This document shows, piece by piece, positions 1 through 8,448 of a stretch of 60,914 nucleotides of DNA. A program made the translations under genes and the position numbers. The stretch lies in NCBI GenBank assembly GCA_028285645.1, contig JANQOV010000143.1, positions 1 through 60,914 on the forward strand. Reading direction: 5' to 3'. Numbering within the stretch: position 1 is the first letter of the stretch; every line of letters starts with the position of its first letter. This stretch comes from Hyphococcus sp. GTDB taxonomy: Bacteria; Pseudomonadota; Alphaproteobacteria; Caulobacterales; Parvularculaceae. The notes under the pieces are model-generated. The model saw only the letters and a program-made list of their open reading frames with translations. It was not told the origin of the DNA and searched no databases.

Positions 1-1407
1 AACAAGACCCGGCTGGGGCGTAAGGCCGCGCAACGCATGATCTAGCGCCTTCCCCGCTTTCGCTCGCGCATCTAGTGATAGCCCGGCGCCGGTCATGGGG
101 TGGTCGATCAGCGCCAGCAATGCGACGGGATCGCTGATGTTGCGCAGCCATGCCGCAACCAGCCGCAGGAAACCGCCGCAAGGCGTATTTGCAAAAGGAA
201 CCCCCGCGCTGTCGTCAACGACCACATCCCAGCGCCGCAACTTCGCCGCAACGCGCCTTGCAAGATTGCGGTCCGGCGTCACCAGCATTGCAGTTTTGTC
301 TGGCGTGTTGATCGTCTCGCGCAACTTCAAGGCGATGGCGCCGGCTTCGCGTTCCTCGTCTGCTGCTTCCACCAGGCGAACGTCCGTAAGCGCGTCGCCA
401 ATTCGCTCTTTCTGGTCCTTCGCTGATTGCGCCCATTTGTGCCAGTCATCGGACACATTTGCAGGCCGAAGGGCAAGAGAGATGAGCTCCGCACGTTGTG
501 CAAGAAAAGCGTTAGGCGGTGATGATTGCGGGAATGGCGAAACGGCGCTCCGGTCAATCTCTAGGCGCCATAGCAAATCCTTCAAACCGCTTTGCGGGTG
601 GGGTTCGTCAATGGTTTCCCAAACCCGGTCAGATGCGTTGAGGTCAAGCCCCGGCAATACGACACAACCTTTTGGCAGACCCGCAACGACTTGCATCAGT
701 CGCGCTACCGACGGCGCCGAGCCGGTCGTGCCGGCAATGATCACCGGCGTTTGCGGCGGCGCCTCCCGCCATCGCTGTGTCTGCGCATCGATCAAGGCCG
801 CGCGCCGGGCGGCCGGGTCCATATAGGCGTTGGCTTCAAGATATTCGGGCCAAGCCTTGATCACGATATCAAGAAATTCGAGCGAAAGCGCCCAATGTGC
901 GGCAAAGTTCTCTGGTGCAACCGCGCCCAATGCCTTGGAATCGATTTCCTCCGTATAGAATGAATCCAGTAATTTTCCGAGTTCATCAGCCGCGGCGATG
1001 GCGCCTGCCCAGCGCTCTTGACCGTCGAAAAATTTTCTGTCCCGCGCCGCGACTAGCCGCGCGAGCGTCGCTCGTCGTTGCATCATTGGAATTGCCGGCG
1101 GCAGATCGATTTCGTCTGCTGCGTTGCCGTCGAAGACGACGAATTCATCTTCATCGATATCGCCGATGGCTTTCATTTTCGGCAATAAGAGCGCTTGTCC
1201 CGCTGGCGCTGCGTCCATGAGTGCGTCGGCAAGCGCGCGTATGGCTCGGCGCGTCGGCGTCAGGATATGAATATCTGCAAGGCGGGCCGGATCGTCCTTA
1301 CAAATTGCGTGAATGGCGGCGGCAAGGTCTCTAAGGAAGGCCCGCTCAGCAGCAATCGAATAGTAACGCGGTGCGGGGCCAGCAAAGATCTCCGCAATGT
1401 CAGTCAC
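1..1407 (-). CDS. addB: Double-strand break repair protein AddB, N-terminal part (truncated by window edge)
   Basis: An open frame reads leftward from a GTG codon at 1407 to the window edge without a stop, giving 469 residues. The protein begins VTDIAEIFAGPAPRYYSI and has the look of the alphaproteobacterial AddB family, the nuclease/helicase-like partner of AddA in RecBCD-type end resection. An early segment, ILTPTRRAIRALADALM, fits the AddB N-terminal helicase-like region; the C-terminal nuclease and iron-sulfur cysteines would lie outside the window. The GTG start overlaps the stop of the upstream nucleotidyltransferase gene by four bases (GTGA), which implies translational coupling in the tsaE-amgK-murU-addB operon. 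The family call comes from sequence feel and the known gene order, not from a catalytic motif. Confidence 0.85.
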   Translation of the reverse strand, partial: MTDIAEIFAGPAPRYYSIAAERAFLRDLAAAIHAICKDDPARLADIHILTPTRRAIRALADALMDAAPAGQALLLPKMKAIGDIDEDEFVVFDGNAADEIDLPPAIPMMQRRATLARLVAARDRKFFDGQERWAGAIAAADELGKLLDSFYTEEIDSKALGAVAPENFAAHWALSLEFLDIVIKAWPEYLEANAYMDPAARRAALIDAQTQRWREAPPQTPVIIAGTTGSAPSVARLMQVVAGLPKGCVVLPGLDLNASDRVWETIDEPHPQSGLKDLLWRLEIDRSAVSPFPQSSPPNAFLAQRAELISLALRPANVSDDWHKWAQSAKDQKERIGDALTDVRLVEAADEEREAGAIALKLRETINTPDKTAMLVTPDRNLARRVAAKLRRWDVVVDDSAGVPFANTPCGGFLRLVAAWLRNISDPVALLALIDHPMTGAGLSLDARAKAGKALDHALRGLTPQPGLV

Positions 1408-2147
1408 GACGAACGGCCGCCACGCCAGCCAAGCAGCTTTTCGGCTGACCTTAGCCCGTTTGCATCGCCCACATGCATCCAGAACCCGTTATGGATAGCG
1501 CCGTAGAGGCGGCCGCGGTTCGCAGCGATATCCCAAAGAACTTTCGTTGAAAAGGCGCCGTCAGGGCCTTCCGCGATCAGTGCCGGTGAAATGATTTGCA
1601 GGCCGGTGAATACATAAGGCGCCGATGCGCTAGTCCGAAACGAAATCGTTCTATCGTCCGCGCAAAGAAAATCACCCTTGCCGTCATAGCCGCTGGTTTC
1701 GTCAATGGGAACGAGCAGCAGGAGCGCATCCATTTTTGTGGCGTCCCAGTCATTCGCCAGGGCGGCGCAGGCTTCTTCGCCTTCAGCGTCGAATAGTATT
1801 GCGTCGGTATTGGTGCAATATACCGGTCTGTCGCCGAGCAGCGGTGCTGCATTTTTTAAGCCGCCGCCGGTTTCGAGAAGGACGTCACGCTCATCTGAAA
1901 TGAGGATTTTCGGCGCCGTTCGGTTTTCCAAATGCGCTTCCACCTGGTCCGCGAGATGATGCACATTGACGATCGCCCGTTTGACGCCCGCCGCTGCAAA
2001 CCGGTCGAGCGTATAATCAATCAGCGCTTGCCCGGCGACGCGGATGAGCGGTTTTGGTTTTTTATTGGTGAGCGGGCGCATGCGCGTTCCGAGCCCTGCG
2101 GCGAGCACCATGGCGGTGTTAGGCGCATTGCCAGGCATGGCGCTCAT
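1404..2147 (-). CDS. murU: MurNAc-1-phosphate uridylyltransferase-like nucleotidyltransferase
   Basis: This 247-residue protein carries the sugar-nucleotidyltransferase signature near its start (AAGLGTRMRPLT, then KPKPLIRVAGQALIDY). MurU makes UDP-MurNAc from MurNAc-1-phosphate and UTP in the cytosol, the last step of the peptidoglycan recycling route that bypasses MurA. The assignment rests on pairing with the AmgK-type kinase immediately upstream: the two genes overlap by four bases (ATGA). On sequence alone a generic NDP-sugar pyrophosphorylase (for instance mannose-1-phosphate guanylyltransferase) is possible, but the short length without a C-terminal left-handed beta-helix and the amgK neighbour favour MurU. 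Confidence 0.85.
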   Translation of the reverse strand: MSAMPGNAPNTAMVLAAGLGTRMRPLTNKKPKPLIRVAGQALIDYTLDRFAAAGVKRAIVNVHHLADQVEAHLENRTAPKILISDERDVLLETGGGLKNAAPLLGDRPVYCTNTDAILFDAEGEEACAALANDWDATKMDALLLLVPIDETSGYDGKGDFLCADDRTISFRTSASAPYVFTGLQIISPALIAEGPDGAFSTKVLWDIAANRGRLYGAIHNGFWMHVGDANGLRSAEKLLGWRGGRSS

Positions 2148-3238
2148 GCGCTCAAATCCGGGAAATGGCGTGCAAAAAATCTGTGCAAATCTTCAAGACC
2201 GGCGCGTTTTAAGTCATTGCGAAAATGCGCCTCGACGCGAGGCAAAAGCTCAAGATAGCGCATCTTGCCGTCGCGCTCCGCAAGGCGTGCAAAGATGCCG
2301 AGAATTTTCGCATTCCGTTGTGCGGCAAGAATGGCGTAATCGGTTTCCAAATGGTCTCGCGGCATGGCTCTCGTTTGCGCCGTTAGTTCCACATATCGCT
2401 CGATCATGGCGGGCGCGAGTTCGGGATCAACGTCGCGGCGGGCGTCTTCAAGGAGCGAAACCAGATCGTACGCAGCGGCGCCGTAAAGAGCATCCTGAAA
2501 ATCAATGACTCCCACTCGGTCAAGGCCCTTGCGGTCCGGACGCCACAAGAGATTTTCCGCATGATAATCGCGCAGCGCAATCACATGCGGTTGCGACAGG
2601 TTTTTTAACAGATCAGCCCACAAAGATCTGTATTCAGCCTGCAGATCGTCATGGACGGGCTCGCCTTTCTTCAATGGCCAATACCATTCCGGGAGCAGCG
2701 CCGTTTCCGCCGACAGCGCGGTCTCGTCATAACTCAGCATCGTGTAAGTTTCGCTGACTGGCGGTGAGAGATCAGCGTTCCATAGCGCGGCAAGCGCATC
2801 GACGGCCGCTTCGTAAAGCGGTCTTTCTGCAGCGCCTTGGCTGCTGATGGCGCGCGCAAAGAGATTGTCGCCAAGGTCCTCCAGCAGCGCAAAACCATTG
2901 TCGGCGTCTGCGGCGTAAACTTGCGGTGCGGCAAGCCCGGCCTTGCGCAGCGTATCTGCGACTTCAACGAAGGCGTTAAGGTTGGGTCCGGCAAGCCGCG
3001 CCTCTGCGTTATAGCCGAGGCGTTTGCGCTCTTCAGGACTGGCGTCAGGCGGGCATGGCGCCGCTTCCGCCGCAGGCGGGGCGATCATCAACAAGGCCTC
3101 ATCGCTGTTTCGGGTAAGACGTTCATAGGCCCGGGTTGACGCATCCCCGGCGAGCGGTGCGCGCAACGCATCAGACCATCCCGAGGCTTCCAAAAAGGCG
3201 CTAAGATTTTCGCTCGCGGTCGAATTGCTTGTTGTCAT
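2144..3238 (-). CDS. amgK: AmgK-like N-acetylmuramate/N-acetylglucosamine kinase (APH fold)
   Basis: This 364-residue protein belongs to the aminoglycoside phosphotransferase (APH) kinase fold. The catalytic loop is visible as LRDYHAENLLW and the metal-binding loop as GVIDFQDALYG, a form typical of AmgK. AmgK phosphorylates the anomeric hydroxyl of MurNAc or GlcNAc, and MurU then converts MurNAc-1-phosphate to UDP-MurNAc, which gives intrinsic tolerance to MurA inhibition in organisms that have the route. The gene begins 9 bp after tsaE and overlaps murU by four bases. Older annotations call this family a generic phosphotransferase; the neighbour pair makes the specific call likely. Confidence 0.88.
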   Translation of the reverse strand: MTTSNSTASENLSAFLEASGWSDALRAPLAGDASTRAYERLTRNSDEALLMIAPPAAEAAPCPPDASPEERKRLGYNAEARLAGPNLNAFVEVADTLRKAGLAAPQVYAADADNGFALLEDLGDNLFARAISSQGAAERPLYEAAVDALAALWNADLSPPVSETYTMLSYDETALSAETALLPEWYWPLKKGEPVHDDLQAEYRSLWADLLKNLSQPHVIALRDYHAENLLWRPDRKGLDRVGVIDFQDALYGAAAYDLVSLLEDARRDVDPELAPAMIERYVELTAQTRAMPRDHLETDYAILAAQRNAKILGIFARLAERDGKMRYLELLPRVEAHFRNDLKRAGLEDLHRFFARHFPDLSA

Positions 3239-3247
3239 CAGCGTATT

Positions 3248-3730
3248 TTAGACGATTCCCGCCTTGCGCAAGCGCGCGCTCCAATCAGTGTCAGCCGTCA
3301 AATGGAGGGTGCGACGCCCGCCCGCAAGGGCGATGGAAAGACCAAGCCCGCCGGGCGGCAGAAGATTCCCGGCCTTGTCAGGCCATTCGATAAGCGCGGC
3401 GCCGTCCTCAAGGCATTCTTCAATACCCAGTTCATAGATGTCGCTTGGTTGCTCGAGCCGATAAAGATCAAAATGCCAAAGCAGGAATGCGCCCGCTTGG
3501 TAGGTTTCGACCAGCGTAAAGGTCGGGCTGGGGGCTTCGTCAACTTCGCAGAGCGCCCTAATGACAGCGCGCGCCAACGTGGTTTTGCCAGCGCCCAGCG
3601 GCCCTTCCAACCGCAGGATATCACCGGACCGGACGAGCGGCGCAATGGCCGCGCCGATTGTCTCCGTCGCTTGCTCGTCCGGCAAGTTGATGGAGCTAAC
3701 AAAGTCTCTAGTTTGTTCGGCTGTAGCCAT
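3248..3730 (-). CDS. tsaE: tRNA threonylcarbamoyladenosine biosynthesis ATPase TsaE
   Basis: A 160-residue ATPase with a Walker A motif (GPLGAGKTTLARA) near residue 42, followed by the TsaE-typical APSPTFTLVETY and LWHFDLYRLEQPSDIYELGIEE segments. TsaE works with TsaB and TsaD to install the t6A modification at position 37 of tRNAs that read ANN codons. Length matches the family. It appears to be the first gene of a leftward operon with amgK, murU and addB, an order seen in many alphaproteobacteria. The 158 bp upstream, shared with the divergent ferredoxin gene, should hold both promoters, but I see no clear operator. Confidence 0.95.
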   Translation of the reverse strand: MATAEQTRDFVSSINLPDEQATETIGAAIAPLVRSGDILRLEGPLGAGKTTLARAVIRALCEVDEAPSPTFTLVETYQAGAFLLWHFDLYRLEQPSDIYELGIEECLEDGAALIEWPDKAGNLLPPGGLGLSIALAGGRRTLHLTADTDWSARLRKAGIV

Positions 3731-3888
3731 GGATTAAGCCTAGCGCTCGGGCGCGCTCATGCAAACGGCGTTGATGGGACGGCGGATTTGCCAATTGCGA
3801 CGAAAAAGGCCTTGCTCATTCTTCGTTTGCCCTTAAATCACGGATCGTTCTCAAGACCCGGGGACGGAAAAGACCGAGAAGCAGTTAG

Positions 3889-4209
<321 letters not shown>

Positions 4210-4259
4210 CTTGGCTTTCGCCGGTTGACGCCGAAGAGATTCTGCCGTTTCATGAACAA

Positions 4260-4721
4260 ATGCAGAACACAAGCGCTGACGTCGAGCCCTTTTGCAGACC
4301 GGATCAGACAGCAATCGTAACCCGCGGCGTCGTGCGGTTGTTCGTGAATCTCGGCTATTCGCCGATTACTGAGTTTAAGCTGGTCAATGGCCGCCGTGTT
4401 GACGTGGCGGCGCTCGACCGCCAGGGGCGACTGGTCTTCACGGAAGTGAAAAGCTGCCGCGCGGATTTTGAAGGCGATGAGAAGTGGCCAGACTATCTGG
4501 ACTATTGCGATGCTTTTTATTTTGCGGTGGACCAAGCATTCCCGACAGAGCTTTTACCCACAGATGAGGGGTTGATCCTGGCTGACGCTTTTGGCGGCGT
4601 TGTCGAGCGTGAGGCGCAACACCGGACGCTTGCCGCAGCGCGGCGCAAGGCGGTGACGTTGCGGTTTGCGCGGCAGGCGGCCCGCGCCGCCTTGCCATTC
4701 CAATTCGAAACGCGTGATTAA
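4260..4721 (+). CDS. mmcB: MmcB family DNA repair protein
   Basis: A 153-residue protein resembling MmcB, a small endonuclease-like protein first linked to mitomycin C resistance in Caulobacter. The visible core is ITEFKLVNGRRVDVAALD followed by LVFTEVKSCRADF, a D...ExK arrangement as in PD-(D/E)xK nuclease folds, with Asp and the Glu-x-Lys triad at roughly residues 44-61. The family is largely restricted to alphaproteobacteria and is often under SOS control; I did not find a convincing LexA box in the short upstream gap. It converges on the sugar dehydrogenase gene with only 3 bp between stops. Confidence 0.85.
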   Translation: MQNTSADVEPFCRPDQTAIVTRGVVRLFVNLGYSPITEFKLVNGRRVDVAALDRQGRLVFTEVKSCRADFEGDEKWPDYLDYCDAFYFAVDQAFPTELLPTDEGLILADAFGGVVEREAQHRTLAAARRKAVTLRFARQAARAALPFQFETRD

Positions 4722-4724
4722 ATT

Positions 4725-5942
4725 TTACTGCGGCGTTACGCGCAACACCTTGCCGACGGGATCGCCGCCTCTATCCTCTGTTGTCACGTAAATGGCGCCG
4801 TCAGGACCAACGCGCACTTCGCGTATCCGTTCGCCGAGGAGATAGCGTTCTTCTGCTTTCTCCTCCATGCCGTCGAGGTCGATGCGATGCAAAGCTTCGC
4901 TGCCGGACTTCATGGCGCCAAGGAGAAGATCGCCCTTCCAGTCTTCGGGGAATAGATCGCCGTCATAAACCGCAAGGCCAGACGGGGCGATTGAGGGCGT
5001 CCAATATTTGAATGGCTGCTTCGTGCCTTCATATTCCGTGAACGGCGTAACCCGCGCACCGCTATATTCCGTGCCATATGTTGCAATGGGCCAGCCATAA
5101 TTTTCGCCTGCTTCAACAACGTTGATCTCGTCGCCCCCGCGGGCGCCGTGTTCGTGTTCCCAAAGAACGCCGCGCGATACGTCAAAGCTAAGGCCCTGCC
5201 CGTTACGATGCCCTTTGGAATAGAGTTCAGGTAGCGCGTCGGCGCCGAAATCAGGATTGTCTTCAGGGACCGAACCATCTTCGTTGATGCGAATAACCGC
5301 GCCGAAACTGGACGTCATGTCCTGCGCCTTTTCCTTGTACTTCGATCCTTCGCCGATGGTCGCGTAAAGCTTGCCGTCCGGGCCCCAAACCATGCGCCCG
5401 CCAAAATGGTGGCCAGTATCTTTGAGGGGCGCTGCGTCATAGATCACTTTGATGTTTTGCAGCGTGTCGTTTACGAATTCGGCGCGGATAATGCGCGTTG
5501 TGTTTTCTTCCCGCGTTCCATGGGCGAAGGCGAGATATAATAGGTTATTCTCAGCAAAGCCCGGATGCGGCAGCACGTCGAAATAGCCGCCTTGATTCCA
5601 GGCGAGCGTTTCCGGCGCATTTGCTACGGGTGCGTCAAGCAGCGCGTCGTCACGGATGATGCGTATGCGGCCCTCGCGCTCAGTGACCAGGATGTCTCCA
5701 TTTGGCAGCCAGGCGAGCGACCAGGGATTGACCAGACCATCGGCAATCGTTTCCACATTAAGGGCAAGCGCGCCTTCCGGCGCCGGCGGCGCCAATTGTT
5801 TTTGTAGAGCCGGGTCGCCGCCCCCGCCGCCCGGCGGCAAGTCGGCTGAAGCCGCAGCGCTCGCGCCGTCGCCGTTCGAACAGGCGCCCGCTCCTATCGC
5901 AATGCAGCATGTCAATAACGCTAAACGAAGAGCACGGTTCAT
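4725..5942 (-). CDS. PQQ-dependent sugar dehydrogenase family lipoprotein (glucose/sorbosone dehydrogenase fold)
   Basis: A 405-residue exported protein. The N-terminus is a lipoprotein signal peptide with the lipobox ending GAGAC (Cys near residue 21), followed by a Gly/Ser-rich spacer. The remainder has the six-bladed propeller of soluble aldose sugar dehydrogenases: LVNPWSLAWLPNGDILVTER, then GHHFGGRMVWGPDGKLYATIGEG, HRNGQGL and WEHEHGARGGDEIN. These enzymes oxidise aldoses using pyrroloquinoline quinone in the periplasm. Substrate cannot be told from sequence, and no pqq synthesis genes are in the window, so a cofactor-free role is possible. The start is the ATG at 5942, preceded by GAAAGG. 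Confidence 0.9.
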   Translation of the reverse strand: MNRALRLALLTCCIAIGAGACSNGDGASAAASADLPPGGGGGDPALQKQLAPPAPEGALALNVETIADGLVNPWSLAWLPNGDILVTEREGRIRIIRDDALLDAPVANAPETLAWNQGGYFDVLPHPGFAENNLLYLAFAHGTREENTTRIIRAEFVNDTLQNIKVIYDAAPLKDTGHHFGGRMVWGPDGKLYATIGEGSKYKEKAQDMTSSFGAVIRINEDGSVPEDNPDFGADALPELYSKGHRNGQGLSFDVSRGVLWEHEHGARGGDEINVVEAGENYGWPIATYGTEYSGARVTPFTEYEGTKQPFKYWTPSIAPSGLAVYDGDLFPEDWKGDLLLGAMKSGSEALHRIDLDGMEEKAEERYLLGERIREVRVGPDGAIYVTTEDRGGDPVGKVLRVTPQ

Positions 5943-6072
5943 GTCGGGACCTTTCGAAAAACAAACATAAGCGAGATGAGAAGTAAGTGGGCGAAGGGCT
6001 CGACGTCAACGGGAGCCTATGACAAAACCCCCACTGCGCTGTGTTGACGTATGTAAAGTGCGGGGTCTTGCC

Positions 6073-6516
6073 ATGGGAATCCTTAGGGTTGGGTTGTCTT
6101 ACGCCCTTTCGGTGGCGGTGACTGTCCTCGCGGCTACGTCATTCTATACCCAGCAGGTGTTGGCGCAGCAGGCGGCCATCGGCGCCGTCTACACGCCAGC
6201 GCAGCAATTCAAAACCTATCAGGAAAATCTCATTGGCCTATCGCCGACATACGGCGTTGTTTTAGCAATCGCCCTTGCTTTGGGCTTTATCGTGGCCGCC
6301 GTCCTAAAGCGCGTGCTGACGCCGCTTGCGACCGTCGCCTATCCAATCGCCGGCGCGGCGTCGGTTTTGACCGCGATCTATCTCATAGAAAACGTCGTCA
6401 TCTCCGGCGGCGTCGGCGTCCTTGGCGGCGCCCGCGATGCGCTTGGATTTGCGCTGCAGGGCGTAGCTGGCTTGATCGGCGGGATTATCTTTGCGGTGTT
6501 CAGTCGAGCCCGTTAG
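6073..6516 (+). CDS. Small four-helix membrane protein, unknown function
   Basis: I chose the ATG at 6073 over the in-frame ATG at 6019 because it puts a hydrophobic segment (GLSYALSVAVTVLAATSF) right at the N-terminus. The 147-residue product has about four hydrophobic helices: one N-terminal, one near YGVVLAIALALGFIVAAVL, one near VAYPIAGAASVLTAIYLI, and a Gly-rich one at the C-terminus. Between helix 1 and 2 lies a polar, Gln-rich stretch (QQAAIGAVYTPAQQF) likely to be periplasmic. I do not recognise the family. The DUF885 gene starts 37 bp after the stop on the same strand, so the two could be co-transcribed. Confidence 0.7.
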   Translation: MGILRVGLSYALSVAVTVLAATSFYTQQVLAQQAAIGAVYTPAQQFKTYQENLIGLSPTYGVVLAIALALGFIVAAVLKRVLTPLATVAYPIAGAASVLTAIYLIENVVISGGVGVLGGARDALGFALQGVAGLIGGIIFAVFSRAR

Positions 6517-6553
6517 TCACAACAGAAACAATCAACCCTTGGGAGGCCCATCA

Positions 6554-8326
6554 GTGCAAAAAGGTATCGGTAGATTAGCGGCGGCAGTCGCGTTGGGTTT
6601 TGCGATGGTTTCTGCAGCCATGGCGCAATCGTCCGCGGGCGAAACGCTGCAAAGCGTCATCGACGATCATTGGGCGTGGACGCTTAAGGAAAGTCCAGTC
6701 TTTGCAACATCGCTTGGGGTGCGCGACTATGACGATACGCTGGGATCCCGTTCGCTCGAAAACTATGAGGCGGGCCAGGAAAAACTCAAAGCATTTATCG
6801 AGCGTCTTGAAGCTATTGATACAGATGCGCTGTCAGCGGACGAACAGATCAACCATGAATTGCTTTTGTTGGATATGAGGAACGATGTAGAGGCGGCGCA
6901 ATTCGGCGCCAAATATCTCCTCATGACCAACCGCAATGGCCCGCACACATTTATCGCTGGTCTCCATAATCGGTTGCCTTTTTTTACGCGGGCTGATTTT
7001 GAAAGCTATGTCGCCCGTTTGAACGATGTGCCGCGTTACCTTGAAGAAGCAAAGGAACGATTGCGCGCAGGCGTCGAAGCCGGTTGGACGCAGCCCTGCA
7101 TTGCGATGAACGGCGTTGAAGATTCGATGCGGTTCCATGTGGTTGATGATGTCGAAGAGAGCGTCTTTGTGAAACCTTTTGCAAAGCAACCGTCAACGGT
7201 TTCCAATCGCGATTGGCGGCGTTTGAAGAAAGCCGGCGAAGAGGCTGTCGAGGACAAAGTTATTCCTGCGCTTAAAAGCTTTGCAGACTTTTATGCTGAG
7301 GAATATGGTCCAGCCTGCCGCGAAGATATAGGCGCTTCAACGTTCCCCAATGGCGGCGCCGACTACTATGCTTACCGCGCGCGGTTTTTCACAACGACGG
7401 ACATGACGCCCGATGAAATCCATGAACTGGGGTTGTCGGAAGTCGCGCGCATCCGCAGTGAGATGATGGACATCATTGAGGAAGTTGATTTTGACGGCGA
7501 CTTCAAAGCGTTTCAGGAATTCCTGCGCACCGATCCGCAGTTTTACGCACAATCGGTTGACGAGCTGGTTGCCGTGACGTCAGTAATATCAAAGAAGGCA
7601 GATGGTGAAATGCCAAAATTGTTTACCCGTTTGCCTCGCATGCCTTACACAGTAAAACCGGTGCCGGACGCGATCGCCGAAGGTACGACAACGGCGTACT
7701 ATGAGCGACCGGCCGGTGACGGCAGCCGTGCGGGCGTTTACCGCATCAACACGTCGCTGCTGAATCAACGCCCGCTGTATGAGCTGGAAGCGCTAACCTT
7801 ACATGAGGCGGTGCCCGGCCATCATTTACAGATCGCTATCGCGCAAGAACTAACCTTGCCGAATTTTCGAAAATATGGCGGCTTTACCGCCTTCACGGAA
7901 GGCTGGGGGCTTTATGCGGAAAGCCTCGGTCTTGATATCGGATTTTATGACGATCCGTATTCAAACTTCGGCCGTCTTTCCTACGAGATGTGGCGCGCCT
8001 GCAGGCTTGTGGTTGACACAGGCATGCATGCGAAAGGCTGGTCAAAGCAACAGGCGATCGACTTCATGGCCGAAAACTCGGCGCTTTCCATGCATAATAT
8101 CGAAGCTGAAGTGAACAGGTATATCACCTGGCCGGGCCAGGCGCTTGCCTACAAAATCGGCGAATTGAAGATGAAGGAGCTGCGGGCTCGCGCGGCCAAA
8201 ACGCTTGGCGAAGATTTTGACCTGCGTCGATTCCATGACGCTCTTTTGGAAAATGGCGGCGTGCCGCTGACTGTCCTCGAAGCCAAAATCGATCGCTGGA
8301 TTGAAGCGGAAAAAACGAATCGATAA
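6554..8326 (+). CDS. DUF885 family secreted metallopeptidase-like protein
   Basis: The start is taken as GTG at 6554 because GGGAGG lies about 10 bp upstream and the reading then opens with a normal signal peptide (VQKGIGRLAAAVALGF ... AMAQ). The 590-residue protein is a DUF885 member: its hallmark is LHEAVPGHHLQIAIAQEL at about residue 416, with a downstream Glu in FTEGWGLYAESLG, an HExxPGHH arrangement that suggests a zinc-dependent peptidase related in fold to M32-type enzymes. Activity is not established for most of the family. A paralogue sits at 16677-18527 in this window. The location should be periplasmic. Confidence 0.9.
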   Translation: MQKGIGRLAAAVALGFAMVSAAMAQSSAGETLQSVIDDHWAWTLKESPVFATSLGVRDYDDTLGSRSLENYEAGQEKLKAFIERLEAIDTDALSADEQINHELLLLDMRNDVEAAQFGAKYLLMTNRNGPHTFIAGLHNRLPFFTRADFESYVARLNDVPRYLEEAKERLRAGVEAGWTQPCIAMNGVEDSMRFHVVDDVEESVFVKPFAKQPSTVSNRDWRRLKKAGEEAVEDKVIPALKSFADFYAEEYGPACREDIGASTFPNGGADYYAYRARFFTTTDMTPDEIHELGLSEVARIRSEMMDIIEEVDFDGDFKAFQEFLRTDPQFYAQSVDELVAVTSVISKKADGEMPKLFTRLPRMPYTVKPVPDAIAEGTTTAYYERPAGDGSRAGVYRINTSLLNQRPLYELEALTLHEAVPGHHLQIAIAQELTLPNFRKYGGFTAFTEGWGLYAESLGLDIGFYDDPYSNFGRLSYEMWRACRLVVDTGMHAKGWSKQQAIDFMAENSALSMHNIEAEVNRYITWPGQALAYKIGELKMKELRARAAKTLGEDFDLRRFHDALLENGGVPLTVLEAKIDRWIEAEKTNR

Positions 8327-8448
8327 AGCGGTCCGCACGACTGGAACAACAGCGTAGGCTTGCCAAAGTTCAGGCGGCCTGCGCTTGTATTGTCTGCGAA
8401 ATGCCTCAATTTGATTTAACGGCGCCCATTGCATAGTGTCCGCGCGTT

